Below are positions 20,924 to 30,400 of a stretch of DNA of 64,000 nt, piece after piece (the first letter of the stretch is position 1; each line of letters begins with the position of its first letter). This stretch comes from Vreelandella subglaciescola (GTDB lineage Bacteria > Pseudomonadota > Gammaproteobacteria > Pseudomonadales > Halomonadaceae). The translations under genes were made by a program, and so were the position numbers. Below the pieces are notes generated by a model. That model saw only the letters and a list, made by a program, of their open reading frames with translations, had not been told where the DNA came from and made no database searches. Location: NCBI RefSeq assembly GCF_900142895.1, contig NZ_LT670847.1, forward strand, positions 2,480,001 through 2,544,000. Reading direction: 5' to 3'.

Positions 20924-21616
20924 TTAACGGCGCTTTTTACCCTTGGCCGGCGTTTTCGGCCGCGGCTTGGGCTTGGCGCCGCGCCCACCGCTCGGCGCTT
21001 CCGGCGGCACGCGGTAGTGCAGGTACAAGTCCAGCACCAGTTCGGGCAGCTGTGTGGTCAACGCTTCCAGCCGCTGGGTATCGCCCGACAGCTCGGCAAT
21101 GTCCGGCTCGTCGTCGAACAGCCCCGAGAGCAGCATGAACGGCAGCAGCAGGGTCGCGGCGGCCTCTTCGTCGTCGGCAAACCAGGCGCTTTCATCGCTG
21201 AACACGCCTTCCATGAAGCCTGCGCACCAGTCGCCGATGGGCGTTTCCTCGGGGGGCAGTCCGTCGAGGATCAGCTCAAACGGCAGTTCCACCAGCCCGC
21301 CCTGTTCCAGCAGCGCAATGGCGTTGTCGCGCAGCGCCGTCAGCAGGCCGGTAATCTCGGTGCGCTCGGCGTCATCCGCGTAGGCGGGCTCGCCCTGAAA
21401 CAGCTCGACAAGCCACTGCTCGGCGGGCACCTCGCTCGGGGCGACGGCCAACGCGACCATGAAACCGTGGGTCGAGATCAGATCCAACGCGTCTTCATCG
21501 ACCCGGTCTGAATCAAGAAAATCGTCCAGTTGCTCAAGCGCGTCATCGCTTAACAGCGGCTCGGGCGGCGCGGCCTCGGGGGTATTCTGGTGCGGGGGGG
21601 TCGGGCGCTGTGACAT
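20924..21616 (-). CDS. UPF0149 (YecA/YgfB) family protein
   Basis: A 230-residue acidic protein of the UPF0149 family. The family pattern is in LDLISTHGFMVALAVAPSEVP, IGDWCAGFMEGV and LLPFMLLSGLFDD. The last 30 residues are basic and proline-rich (GGRGAKPKPRPKTPAKGKKRR-like), which could bind nucleic acid; the zinc-binding SEC-C tail of YecA is absent. The molecular function is unknown. It converges on clsB and diverges from sprT. Confidence 0.82.
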   Translation of the reverse strand: MSQRPTPPHQNTPEAAPPEPLLSDDALEQLDDFLDSDRVDEDALDLISTHGFMVALAVAPSEVPAEQWLVELFQGEPAYADDAERTEITGLLTALRDNAIALLEQGGLVELPFELILDGLPPEETPIGDWCAGFMEGVFSDESAWFADDEEAAATLLLPFMLLSGLFDDEPDIAELSGDTQRLEALTTQLPELVLDLYLHYRVPPEAPSGGRGAKPKPRPKTPAKGKKRR

Positions 21617-21673
21617 GCAAAGCCTCGCGAATTGTCGTTTGATAATAGCTGGCGTTGGAAAAGGATGAACAAG

Positions 21674-22246
21674 ATGCCCAGTTTATCATCAAATGCGGCC
21701 GTACCACTGCTGGCCTGGCCCGATGAAAGGCTCGCCGGACTGGATAACGCCGCCCTTGAAGACGCCGCACGCACCCGCGTCACGGAGGCGCTTGAACGTG
21801 CCCGCGAGGTCTATCCGGGGCTGCCCGCGCCCGGCGTGTGGTTTGACCTGAAAGGCGCCTCGGCCGGGCAGGCGCACCTGGGGCGCGGCGGGCTGCGCTT
21901 TAACCCGGTGCTGCTGCGCGAAAATCGCGAGATCTTTTTTGCCGAGGTGATTCCCCACGAGCTGGCGCACTGGCTGGTGTTTCATCTGCAGGACGGGCCG
22001 CGCCTGAAGCCCCACGGGCGCGAATGGCAAGCGGTGATGCGCGAGCTGTTTGCGCTGGTGCCGCGCGTGACCCACCGGCTGGACGTGAGCCGCGCACGGC
22101 CGGCGCCGTACCGCTACCGCTGCCGATGCGGCGAGCATCATTTTACCCCTCAGCGCCACGCACAGCGGCAGAAAGGACGGCGTTACCGTTGTCGACAATG
22201 TGCTGATACCTTGGTCTATTGTGGCCGTGATGCCGCCCGAGAATAG
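21674..22246 (+). CDS. sprT: SprT family zinc metalloprotease
   Basis: A 190-residue protein with the zincin motif HELAH (in FFAEVIPHELAHWLVFHL) and a third ligand likely in KPHGREWQAVM. The C-terminus has a zinc ribbon: CRCGEHHF and CRQCADTLVYCG. This is the SprT/Spartan domain architecture. Eukaryotic Spartan cleaves DNA-protein crosslinks; the bacterial role is less clear. ATG 21674 has AAGGA eight bases upstream and is preferred over in-frame starts at 21632 and 21665. It stands alone upstream of acs1. Confidence 0.86.
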   Translation: MPSLSSNAAVPLLAWPDERLAGLDNAALEDAARTRVTEALERAREVYPGLPAPGVWFDLKGASAGQAHLGRGGLRFNPVLLRENREIFFAEVIPHELAHWLVFHLQDGPRLKPHGREWQAVMRELFALVPRVTHRLDVSRARPAPYRYRCRCGEHHFTPQRHAQRQKGRRYRCRQCADTLVYCGRDAARE

Positions 22247-22257
22247 TTTTAAATCAT

Positions 22258-22324
22258 TGTTATTTAAGTAAAAAATATCAATACCAAGGTCTAGGAGAAA
22301 GACCGTGGGGAAGAGCGCTATGCT
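22258..22324 (+). promoter_or_regulatory. acs1 promoter with candidate CrbR element
   Basis: TGTTATTT (22258-22265), then ACCAAGGTCT (22283-22292), then TATGCT (22319-22324), a likely -10 hexamer. The element ends 26 bases before the -10, where a class II activator would bind, and there is no good -35. The acs2 promoter has the same three blocks at the same spacing. ACCAANGTCT recurs upstream of the symporter operon. Confidence 0.6.
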
Positions 22325-22406
22325 GGCGAAGCTAATACGCTGAGTGTCGCCGGCCGTGCAGCGGGTGGCAGATCACGAAAGCCACGCTGTTCCACGGAGG
22401 ATCCCC

Positions 22407-24392
22407 ATGAGCGAACAACAACAGTCCCCGCATGCGCCACAGCAGCCCCACGTTTATCCGGTGCGCGACGCTATCGCTGCCAATGCCTGGGCCGACCAGC
22501 AACACTACGCGGCCATGTACCAGCGCTCGATAGACGATCCGGAAGGCTTCTGGGCCGAGCAGGCCAGGCGGCTTGACTGGATCAAGGCGCCGACCACCAT
22601 CAAGAACACCTCGTTTGATCGCGACAGCGTGGAGATTAGCTGGTTTGCCGACGGTGAGCTCAACGCCGCCGCCAACTGTCTGGATCGCCACCTGCAACAC
22701 CGCGGTGACCAGACCGCGATTATCTGGGAAGGCGACGACCCCGCCGACTCGCGCCACATTACCTACGCCGAGCTTTACCAGCGCACCAATCAGTTGGCCA
22801 ACGCGCTCAAAGCGCTGGGCATTGGCAAGGGCGACACCGTCACGCTGTACATGCCGATGATTCCCGAAGCGGCGGTGGCCATGCTGGCCTGCGCGCGTAT
22901 CGGCGCGGTGCACTCGGTGATTTTTGGCGGCTTCTCGCCCGACGCCATTGCCCAGCGGGTGAAAGGCGCGCAGTCCAGGCTGGTGATTACCGCCGATGAA
23001 TCCGTGCGCGGCGGCAAGCACGTGCCGCTCAAGGATAACGTCGATGCCGCCCTGACCCGCGAGGGCACCGAGGTGTGCGAAAACGTACTGGTGGTCCAGC
23101 GTACGGGCGGTGACATCGACTGGCACGCGGGCCGTGATGTCTGGTACCACGAGGTGGTCGAAAAACAGGGGCTTGAGTGCCCGGCGGAGGCGATGAACGC
23201 CGAAGATCCGCTGTTTATCCTGTATACCTCGGGCTCCACCGGCGCGCCCAAGGGCCTCAAGCACACCACCGGCGGTTATTTGACCTACGCCTCGCTGACC
23301 CACCACTACGTGTTTGATTACCACGCGGGCGAAGTGTTCTGGTGCACCGCCGATGTGGGCTGGGTGACCGGGCACAGTTACCTGATCTACGGCCCGTTGC
23401 TGAACGGGGCGACCACGCTGATGTTTGAAGGTGTGCCCACCTATCCGACTCACGGGCGCATGGGCGAAATCGTCGATAAGCATCAGGTCAACATCCTCTA
23501 TACCGCGCCCACCGCGGTACGCGCGCTGATGGCCCACGGCGATCGGGTGATGGATTCGAGCTCGCGCGAAAGCCTGCGACTGCTGGGTTCCGCAGGCGAG
23601 CCGATCAACCCCGAGGCCTGGGAGTGGTTCTATCGCGTGATCGGCAACGAGCGCTGCCCGATTGTGGATACCTGGTGGCAGACCGAAACGGGCGGCATCA
23701 TGATTGCCCCGCTGCCGGGCGCCACGCCGCTCAAGCCCGGCTCGGCGACAAGGCCGTTTTTCGGCATAAAGCCGGCGATCATGGACAGCGAAGGCCAGCA
23801 GCTTGAGGGCGAAGCCGAAGGCAATCTGGTGGTGCTGGATTCCTGGCCGGGGCAGGCGCGCTCGATCTGGGGTGACCACGAACGCTTTGTGAGCACCTAT
23901 TTCTCGACCTACGACGGCGTGTACTTCACCGGCGACGGCTGCCGCCGCGACGCCGACGGTGACTACTGGATCACCGGCCGGGTGGACGATGTGCTCAACG
24001 TGTCCGGCCACCGCATGGGTACTGCCGAAATCGAGTCGGCGCTGGTGGCCCACGAGGCGGTGGCTGAAGCGGCGGTGGTGGGCTACCCCCACGCGATCAA
24101 GGGCCAGGGCATCTACATCTACGTCACCCTGGGCGACGACGCGGCACCGTCTGAGGCGCTCAAAAAGGAGCTGGCTCAGTGCATGCGCCGTGATCTGGGG
24201 TCTATCGCCGTGCCGGATATCATTCAGTGGGCGCCGTCGCTGCCCAAGACCCGCTCGGGCAAGATCATGCGGCGCATTCTGCGCAAGATTGCCGCCAACG
24301 AATGCGATAGTCTGGGTGATACCAGCACGCTGGCCGACCCGAGCGTGGTCGACGAGCTGATCGAACAGCGCGAAATCCACAGCAGTAGATGA
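22407..24392 (+). CDS. acs: Acetyl-CoA synthetase, first copy
   Basis: AMP-forming acetate-CoA ligase, which activates acetate through acetyl-adenylate. The P-loop-like motif [11 protein letters not shown], the WWQTETGG adenylation motif, [10 protein letters not shown] and [13 protein letters not shown] hinge are intact. The acetylatable lysine lies in [15 protein letters not shown] near the C-terminus. ATG 22407 (MSEQQQS) with GGAGG upstream gives 661 residues; an in-frame start at 22344 lacks a ribosome site. A second, very similar gene follows 164 bases later with its own promoter. Regulation by CrbSR, whose genes are close by, is likely from family knowledge. Confidence 0.97.
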   Translation: MSEQQQSPHAPQQPHVYPVRDAIAANAWADQQHYAAMYQRSIDDPEGFWAEQARRLDWIKAPTTIKNTSFDRDSVEISWFADGELNAAANCLDRHLQHRGDQTAIIWEGDDPADSRHITYAELYQRTNQLANALKALGIGKGDTVTLYMPMIPEAAVAMLACARIGAVHSVIFGGFSPDAIAQRVKGAQSRLVITADESVRGGKHVPLKDNVDAALTREGTEVCENVLVVQRTGGDIDWHAGRDVWYHEVVEKQGLECPAEAMNAEDPLFILYTSGSTGAPKGLKHTTGGYLTYASLTHHYVFDYHAGEVFWCTADVGWVTGHSYLIYGPLLNGATTLMFEGVPTYPTHGRMGEIVDKHQVNILYTAPTAVRALMAHGDRVMDSSSRESLRLLGSAGEPINPEAWEWFYRVIGNERCPIVDTWWQTETGGIMIAPLPGATPLKPGSATRPFFGIKPAIMDSEGQQLEGEAEGNLVVLDSWPGQARSIWGDHERFVSTYFSTYDGVYFTGDGCRRDADGDYWITGRVDDVLNVSGHRMGTAEIESALVAHEAVAEAAVVGYPHAIKGQGIYIYVTLGDDAAPSEALKKELAQCMRRDLGSIAVPDIIQWAPSLPKTRSGKIMRRILRKIAANECDSLGDTSTLADPSVVDELIEQREIHSSR

Positions 24393-24404
24393 TAGTTAAC
24401 TACC

Positions 24405-24470
24405 TGTTATTTCAATGAAAAATGTTACTACCAATGTCTAACATAAAGGGTCGTGAGCGGGGTTTATGCT
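24405..24470 (+). promoter_or_regulatory. acs2 promoter with candidate CrbR element
   Basis: TGTTATTT (24405-24412), ACCAATGTCT (24430-24439) and TATGCT (24465-24470). The offset from TGTTATTT to ACCAA is 25 bases in both acs promoters, and the gap to TATGCT is 25 here against 26 in acs1. The element ends 118 bases before the acs2 ATG (115 in acs1). Confidence 0.6.
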
Positions 24471-24556
24471 AGGGTAAAAGAAGGCGGCCAACTATCGTCG
24501 CCTACGCCACTGGCGACATTTTATAAAGGCAGTGTACTTCCACGGAGAGGCAATCC

Positions 24557-26509
24557 ATGAGCGAACAACACCACGACGTCTATCCGGTGCGCGACGATAT
24601 CGCCGCCAATGCCTGGGCCGACAAAGCAGAGTACGCGGCCATGTATCAGCGCTCGATAGACGATCCGGAAGGCTTCTGGGCCGAGCAGGCCAAGCGGCTT
24701 GACTGGATCAAGGCGCCGACCAAAATCAAGAACACCTCGTTTGATCGCGATAACGTGGATATCCGCTGGTTTGAAGACGGCGAGCTCAACGTGGCGGCCA
24801 ACTGCCTGGATCGTCATCTGGAAATCCGTGGCGGCGACACCGCGATTATCTGGGAAGGCGACGATCCGGCCGAGTCGTGCCACATTACCTACGCCGAACT
24901 TTACGACCGCACCAATCAGCTGGCCAACGCGCTCAAGGAAATGGGCATTGGCAAGGGCGACACCGTCACGCTGTACATGCCGATGATTCCCGAAGCGGCG
25001 GTGGCAATGCTTGCCTGCGCGCGCATTGGCGCGGTGCACTCGGTGATTTTTGGCGGCTTCTCGCCCGACGCCATTGCTCAGCGGGTGATCGGCGCGCAGT
25101 CGAAACTGGTGATTACCGCCGATGAGTCCGTGCGCGGCGGCAAGCACGTGCCGCTCAAGGATAACGTCGATGCCGCCCTGACCCGCGAGGGCACCGAGGT
25201 GTGCGAAGAGGTGCTGGTGGTCAAGCGCACCGGCGGCGATATCGATTGGCACGAGGGCCGCGACGTCTGGTACCACGAGATGGTCGACAAGCAGGCGATG
25301 GCCTGCCCGGCAGAGGCGATGAACGCCGAAGATCCGCTGTTTATCCTGTATACCTCGGGCTCCACCGGCGCGCCCAAAGGCCTCAAACACACTACCGGCG
25401 GCTATCTGACCTACGCCGCGATGACCCACCAGTACGTGTTCGATTACCACGAAGGCGACGTGTACTGGTGCACCGCCGATGTGGGCTGGGTGACCGGGCA
25501 CAGCTATATCGTCTACGGGCCGCTGGCCAACGGCGCGACCACGCTGATGTTTGAAGGCGTGCCGACCTACCCGACCCACGGGCGCATGGGCGAGATCGTC
25601 GACAAGCACAAGGTCAACATCCTTTACACCGCACCCACTGCCATCCGTGCGTTCATGGCCCACGGCGACAGCGTCATGGACTCAAGCTCGCGGGACAGCC
25701 TGCGCCTGCTGGGCACGGTAGGCGAGCCGATCAACCCCGAAGCCTGGGAGTGGTTCTACCGCGTGATGGGCAAGAAACGCTGCCCGATCGTGGATACCTG
25801 GTGGCAGACCGAAAACGGCGGCATCATGATTGCCCCGCTGCCCGGGGCGACGCCGCTCAAGCCCGGCTCGGCCACCAAGCCGTTTTTCGGGGTGCAGCCG
25901 GCGATCATGGACAGCGAAGGCCAGCAGCTGGAAGGCGAGGCCGAAGGCAATCTGGTGATTCTGGATTCCTGGCCGGGGCAGGCGCGCTCGATCTGGGGCG
26001 ACCACGCGCGTTTCGTGAGCACCTATTTCTCGACCTACGACGGCGTCTACTTCACCGGTGATGGCTGCCGCCGCGACGCCGACGGCGACTACTGGATCAC
26101 CGGCCGGGTAGACGACGTGCTCAACATCTCGGGTCACCGCATGGGCACTGCCGAAATCGAGTCGGCGATGGTGGCCCACGCGGCGGTGGCCGAGGCCGCC
26201 GTGGTGGGTTACCCCCACGACATCAAGGGTCAGGGTATCTACATCTACGTCACCCTGGGCGACGACGTAGAGCCGACCGACGAACTCAAGAAAGAGCTGA
26301 CCCAGCAGGTGCGTAAAGAAATTGGCCCGATTGCCTCGCCGGATATCATCCAGTGGGCGCCATCGCTGCCCAAAACTCGCTCGGGCAAGATCATGCGGCG
26401 CATTCTGCGCAAGATTGCCGCCAACGAGTGCGACGGCCTGGGTGATACCAGTACGCTGGCCGACCCGAGCGTGGTGGACGAGTTGATCGAGCACCGCGTC
26501 AACCGCTAA
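24557..26509 (+). CDS. acs: Acetyl-CoA synthetase, second copy
   Basis: A 650-residue paralogue of the preceding gene, similar along its whole length but with scattered substitutions (for example WWQTENGG in place of WWQTETGG, and a shorter N-terminus lacking the proline/glutamine stretch). [24 protein letters not shown] and [12 protein letters not shown] are intact, so it should be active on acetate or a near relative such as propionate. The change of threonine to asparagine in the adenylation motif could affect substrate or kinetics. ATG 24557 has GGAGAGG upstream. A terminator follows. Confidence 0.96.
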   Translation: MSEQHHDVYPVRDDIAANAWADKAEYAAMYQRSIDDPEGFWAEQAKRLDWIKAPTKIKNTSFDRDNVDIRWFEDGELNVAANCLDRHLEIRGGDTAIIWEGDDPAESCHITYAELYDRTNQLANALKEMGIGKGDTVTLYMPMIPEAAVAMLACARIGAVHSVIFGGFSPDAIAQRVIGAQSKLVITADESVRGGKHVPLKDNVDAALTREGTEVCEEVLVVKRTGGDIDWHEGRDVWYHEMVDKQAMACPAEAMNAEDPLFILYTSGSTGAPKGLKHTTGGYLTYAAMTHQYVFDYHEGDVYWCTADVGWVTGHSYIVYGPLANGATTLMFEGVPTYPTHGRMGEIVDKHKVNILYTAPTAIRAFMAHGDSVMDSSSRDSLRLLGTVGEPINPEAWEWFYRVMGKKRCPIVDTWWQTENGGIMIAPLPGATPLKPGSATKPFFGVQPAIMDSEGQQLEGEAEGNLVILDSWPGQARSIWGDHARFVSTYFSTYDGVYFTGDGCRRDADGDYWITGRVDDVLNISGHRMGTAEIESAMVAHAAVAEAAVVGYPHDIKGQGIYIYVTLGDDVEPTDELKKELTQQVRKEIGPIASPDIIQWAPSLPKTRSGKIMRRILRKIAANECDGLGDTSTLADPSVVDELIEHRVNR

Positions 26510-26548
26510 GCGCAGCCGTTCACCGACATCATTCACTCATAAGCCAAA

Positions 26549-26577
26549 CAATGCCGGCCGGTGTGCCGGCATTGTTG
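26549..26577 (+). terminator. Terminator after acs2
   Basis: Stem CAATGCCGGC (26549-26558) and GCCGGCATTG (26565-26574) with a six-base loop, followed by TTG. It lies 40 bases past the acs2 stop. The T tract is short, so efficiency is uncertain. The remaining 200 bases before crbR show no other gene. Confidence 0.75.
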
Positions 26578-26773
26578 CCTCAAGCGGTTGGAAAAGCCGG
26601 GCAGAAAATGACAAAACCGTGCAAACCATTCTTGGGCATGGTGAATCCCTTGAGGTACCATTCCTGACGTACGATTGCCCCAGGGCTATCGCAAAGCATT
26701 ATCCCCAACCGACAGGGCCGGGCGTCGCGACGGCAGGCTCTTGACGGCTGCTCAAGGATTCGGAGGAGTACCC

Positions 26774-27436
26774 ATGGCTATTGCCCATAAGTTCATCGTC
26801 GCCGATGACCACCCGCTGTTTCGCGCGGCGCTCACCCAGGCGCTGCGTCAGCTCGCACCGCAGGCGGATATCGTCGAGGCGGACACCATGGAAGCCACCA
26901 AGGACGTGGTGAATCGCCACCCCGATGCCGACCTGGTGCTGCTGGATTTACATATGCCGGGCGCCAACGGTTTCTCGGGGCTGATTCAGCTGCGCGGGCA
27001 GATGCCCGATATTCCGGTAGCGGTTATTTCCGGCAGCGACGAGCCCTACGTGGTGCGCCGGGCGCTCGACTACGGGGCGTCGGGATTCATTCCGAAATCG
27101 TCGTCGCTGACGCTGATCGCCGAGGCGGTGGGCGAAATCCTTGACGGCGAAGTCTGGCTGCCCGAAGCGCTTTCCGGCGTGCTCGACGACACCAACGAAG
27201 AAGAGGCGCGCTTTGCCGAGGCCATCGCCTCGCTCACGCCCCAGCAGTTTCGCGTGCTCAACATGCTCAACGAAGGCCTGTTGAACAAGCAGATCGCCTA
27301 TGAACTGAGCGTGTCCGAGGCCACTATCAAGGCGCACGTGACCGCCATTTTGCGCAAGCTCGGCGTGCATTCGCGCACCCAGGCGGTCATCGCCGCGAAA
27401 AAGCTCGAGGTCGATCCGCCCAAGGTCGAATCCTAG
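26774..27436 (+). CDS. crbR: LuxR-type response regulator, CrbR/ErdR-like
   Basis: A 220-residue NarL/LuxR-family regulator: receiver domain with acidic pocket (VADDHPLFRAAL), phospho-acceptor Asp in LVLLDLHMPGANGF and conserved PKSS lysine, then a C-terminal HTH (LTPQQFRVLNMLNEGLLNKQIAYELSVSEATIKAHV). CrbR (also ErdR/AgmR-like) activates acs in Vibrio and Pseudomonas when its partner kinase CrbS signals. The genes for acs1, acs2, this regulator and a CrbS-type kinase lie together, which supports that role. ATG 26774 has GGAGGAG upstream. Its TAG shares CTAG with the stop of crbS on the opposite strand. Confidence 0.88.
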   Translation: MAIAHKFIVADDHPLFRAALTQALRQLAPQADIVEADTMEATKDVVNRHPDADLVLLDLHMPGANGFSGLIQLRGQMPDIPVAVISGSDEPYVVRRALDYGASGFIPKSSSLTLIAEAVGEILDGEVWLPEALSGVLDDTNEEEARFAEAIASLTPQQFRVLNMLNEGLLNKQIAYELSVSEATIKAHVTAILRKLGVHSRTQAVIAAKKLEVDPPKVES

Positions 27437-30400
27437 GCGCCGTTACGCGCGCCGCGGCTGGCCTGCAGGGTACGGCTCAGCAGGGCGCGTAGCGCCGCCG
27501 GGCGCACCGGTTTGAGCAGCAGGTGATGGCCGGCGCGTTTGATCTGTTCGGCCACCTCTTCGCTGCGGTCGGCGGTAATCACAATGCTGGGCACGTCGCC
27601 CTGGAGGCGTTCGGCCAGCGCTTCCAGCGCCATCAGGCCGGTGACTTCGTTATCCAGATGGTAGTCGGCCAGAATGGCGTCGGGGTCGCCTTCCATGTTG
27701 CGCAAGATAGACTTGGCACCGCCGATGCTGGTGGCGGTAAAGACCTCGCACCCCCAGCCGCCGAGCATGGCGGCCATGCCCTCGAGAATCAGCGACTCGT
27801 TATCGATGCAGACGATGCGCGTGCCGGCCAGCTTGTTGCCGGCGCTGCGTTTGGGCTCTGCCGGCTGGTCGGCGATTACTTGTGCGGCTACCGTCGGCAC
27901 GCTGACGCTAAAGACCGTGCCGTAGCCTTCCCAGGAGCGCACCTTCAGCGGGTGATCCAGCACTCGGCTCATGCGCTCGGCGATGGACAGGCCCAGCCCC
28001 AGACCTTTTTCACTCTCGCGGTGGCGCGAGGCCTGATCCAAGCGGCGAAACTCCTGAAAAATCTCCGTCTGTTTGGCCTCGGGAATCCCCGGGCCGGTAT
28101 CCCACACTTCGATGCGCAGCCGGTCTCCCGAGCGCCGGCAGCCCAGCAGCACGCGACCCTCCTGGGTGTAGCGCAGCGCGTTGGAAAGGAAGTTCTGAAT
28201 GATGCGGCGCAGCATTTGCGAATCCGAATCCACCCACTGCTCGGTAGGCACTACGACCAGATCCAATCCCCGGTCTTCGGCCATGACGTCGAATTCAGCG
28301 CGCAGCGGGCGCAAAATGTCGGCCAGCGCAAAGTGGCTGCGCCGAGGCGTCAGGGCGCCGGCGTCGAGCTTGGAGATATCCAGCAGCGTGCCCAGCAGCT
28401 CTTCGGCCGCCTGCAGCGAGTTATCAATATGGCCGATGGTGCGCTGGGCGTTGGGAGTGTTTTCGTCCTGCATCAGCGCCGAGGTAAACAGTCGCGCGGC
28501 ATTGAGCGGCTGCAGCAGATCGTGGCTGGCCGCGGCCAGAAAGCGTGTTTTTGATGTGTTGGCGTCTTCGGCCAGCTGCTTGGCCTGACGCAGTGCCTGA
28601 GTTCGCTCGTGTACCCGCTCCTCAAGGGTTTCGTTGGTTTCCTTGAGGGCGACCTCGGCCTGGCGCCGCTCGGTAATGTCTTGATACAGCGCGAAAAAGC
28701 CCAGAATAGCGTGGGCATCGTCAAAGTGCGGCGTATAGGTGACGAGCATGTGGCGCAGCTCGCCGGCCTGCGGCATGGATACTTCAAAACTCACCCGCTC
28801 GCCGTTAAGGGTCTGCTCGATCCAGCCGGCGCGTTCATGCGCGCGGTCGGCCGGCATGACATCGGCAAAGCGCCGGCCGATGACCGCGTGGCGGTCGACC
28901 CCGAAGGCCTGTTCGTAGGCGCGGTTGGTAAACAGGTAGCGGCAGTCCTTGTCGAAATAGGCAATCAGCGCCGGCACGTTGTCGGTATAGATGCGGATGT
29001 TGTTTTCCGAGCGGATCAGCGCCTCTTCGATGCGCTTTTGCGGGCTGATATCCTGATAGGTATACACAAAGCCGCCGCCGGGCATGGGGTTGCCCTGAAC
29101 CTCCAGCACGCTGCCGTCCTGGCGGTAGCGTACGTAGCGGTGGGGTTGGCCTTCGCGAATGTTATCCAGCAGCAGTTCGACGTGCTCCTCCGGGTCGCCG
29201 GGGCCGTACTCGCCGCTGTGGGCGTTATAGCGGAAGATGCGGTCAATCGGCGCGCCCACGCGGATCAGATGATCGGGGAAACGAAACAGCTCCAGATAGC
29301 GCTGGTTCCACACCACCAGCCGCAGGTGCTGGTCGACCACGCTGATACCCTGAGTGATATTTTCGATGGTGGCCTGCAGCAGCGCGCGGTTGAACTCGAG
29401 CACCTGGGAGGCTTCATCGACAATCGAAATGACGTCGGAAATGCCGATGCCGCGCCCCTGCAGCGCCGAGTTGACCACGATGCGCGCCGATGAAGCGCCC
29501 AGCACCGAGGCCAGAAAGCGCTCGGTAAACTGGATCACGTCGATGGAGGCGCGGGCGTCGTCGGCCAGCGGCGTACCGTTGCGCCGGGCGTAGTCGCCAA
29601 AGGCGCGCGCCACCTGGCCTTCGCCCAGAAAGCGCTCGCACAGCACTTTCAGGTCGCCCACCGTGGTGGCGCCCATCCACGGGCGATTGATCGAGGTCTG
29701 GCGGGTTTCGACGCTGTCGACAAACAGCGAGGCCTGAATGCGCTCGACGACCCGCTGGGAGCTCAGCTGCGAGATAAAAATATAGCAGAACAGGTTCACC
29801 CCGAGGGAGAGCATGACGCCGTGGGTAAAGGGGTCGCCAAGGTGCAGGCCAAACAGCGACGTGGGCGAGAGCCAGGCCACTCCCAGCGGGCCGTTCGTGA
29901 CCCAGCCGCCGGGCAGCACGCCGGCATTGACCAGCGCCGGCCCCAGCAGGCTGTAGGCCCAGATGGCAAAGCCCGCGTTCAGCCCGACCGTCACGCCCAG
30001 CCAGTTGCCGCGTTTCCAGTAAAGCCCGCCGATCAGCGCCGGGGCAAACTGGGCGGCGGCGGCAAACGAGAGCATGCCGATGGAGGCCAGTGAGCTGAAC
30101 TCGGCGAGCATACGGTAAAAGCCGTAGGCCAGCGCGAGCACGGCAATAATGGTAAAACGCCTGACGCGCAGCACCAGCCGCCCGTAGTCCCGCGCCTGGG
30201 TATCAAACCAGCGCAGGCGAAACAGCGCGGGGATGACGATTTCGTTGGAAATCATGATCGACACCGCCACGGCAGCCACAATCACCATGCTGGTCGAGGC
30301 GGAAAAGCCGCCGATAAACGTCAGCAGCGTTAGCCATTCGTGGCCCGAGGCCATGGAGAGCGCGAGGACATACGCATCCGGCTCAACGCCACTGTCGCCG

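Noticed and set aside
22407..26509. Tandem acs genes as an assembly error
   Set aside because: The two copies differ throughout the coding region, in N-terminal length and in the upstream sequence, so they are true paralogues.
22332..26536. Long minus-strand open frames opposite both acs genes
   Set aside because: They are mirror shadows of conserved acs codons; the same pattern at both paralogues shows the cause is composition.
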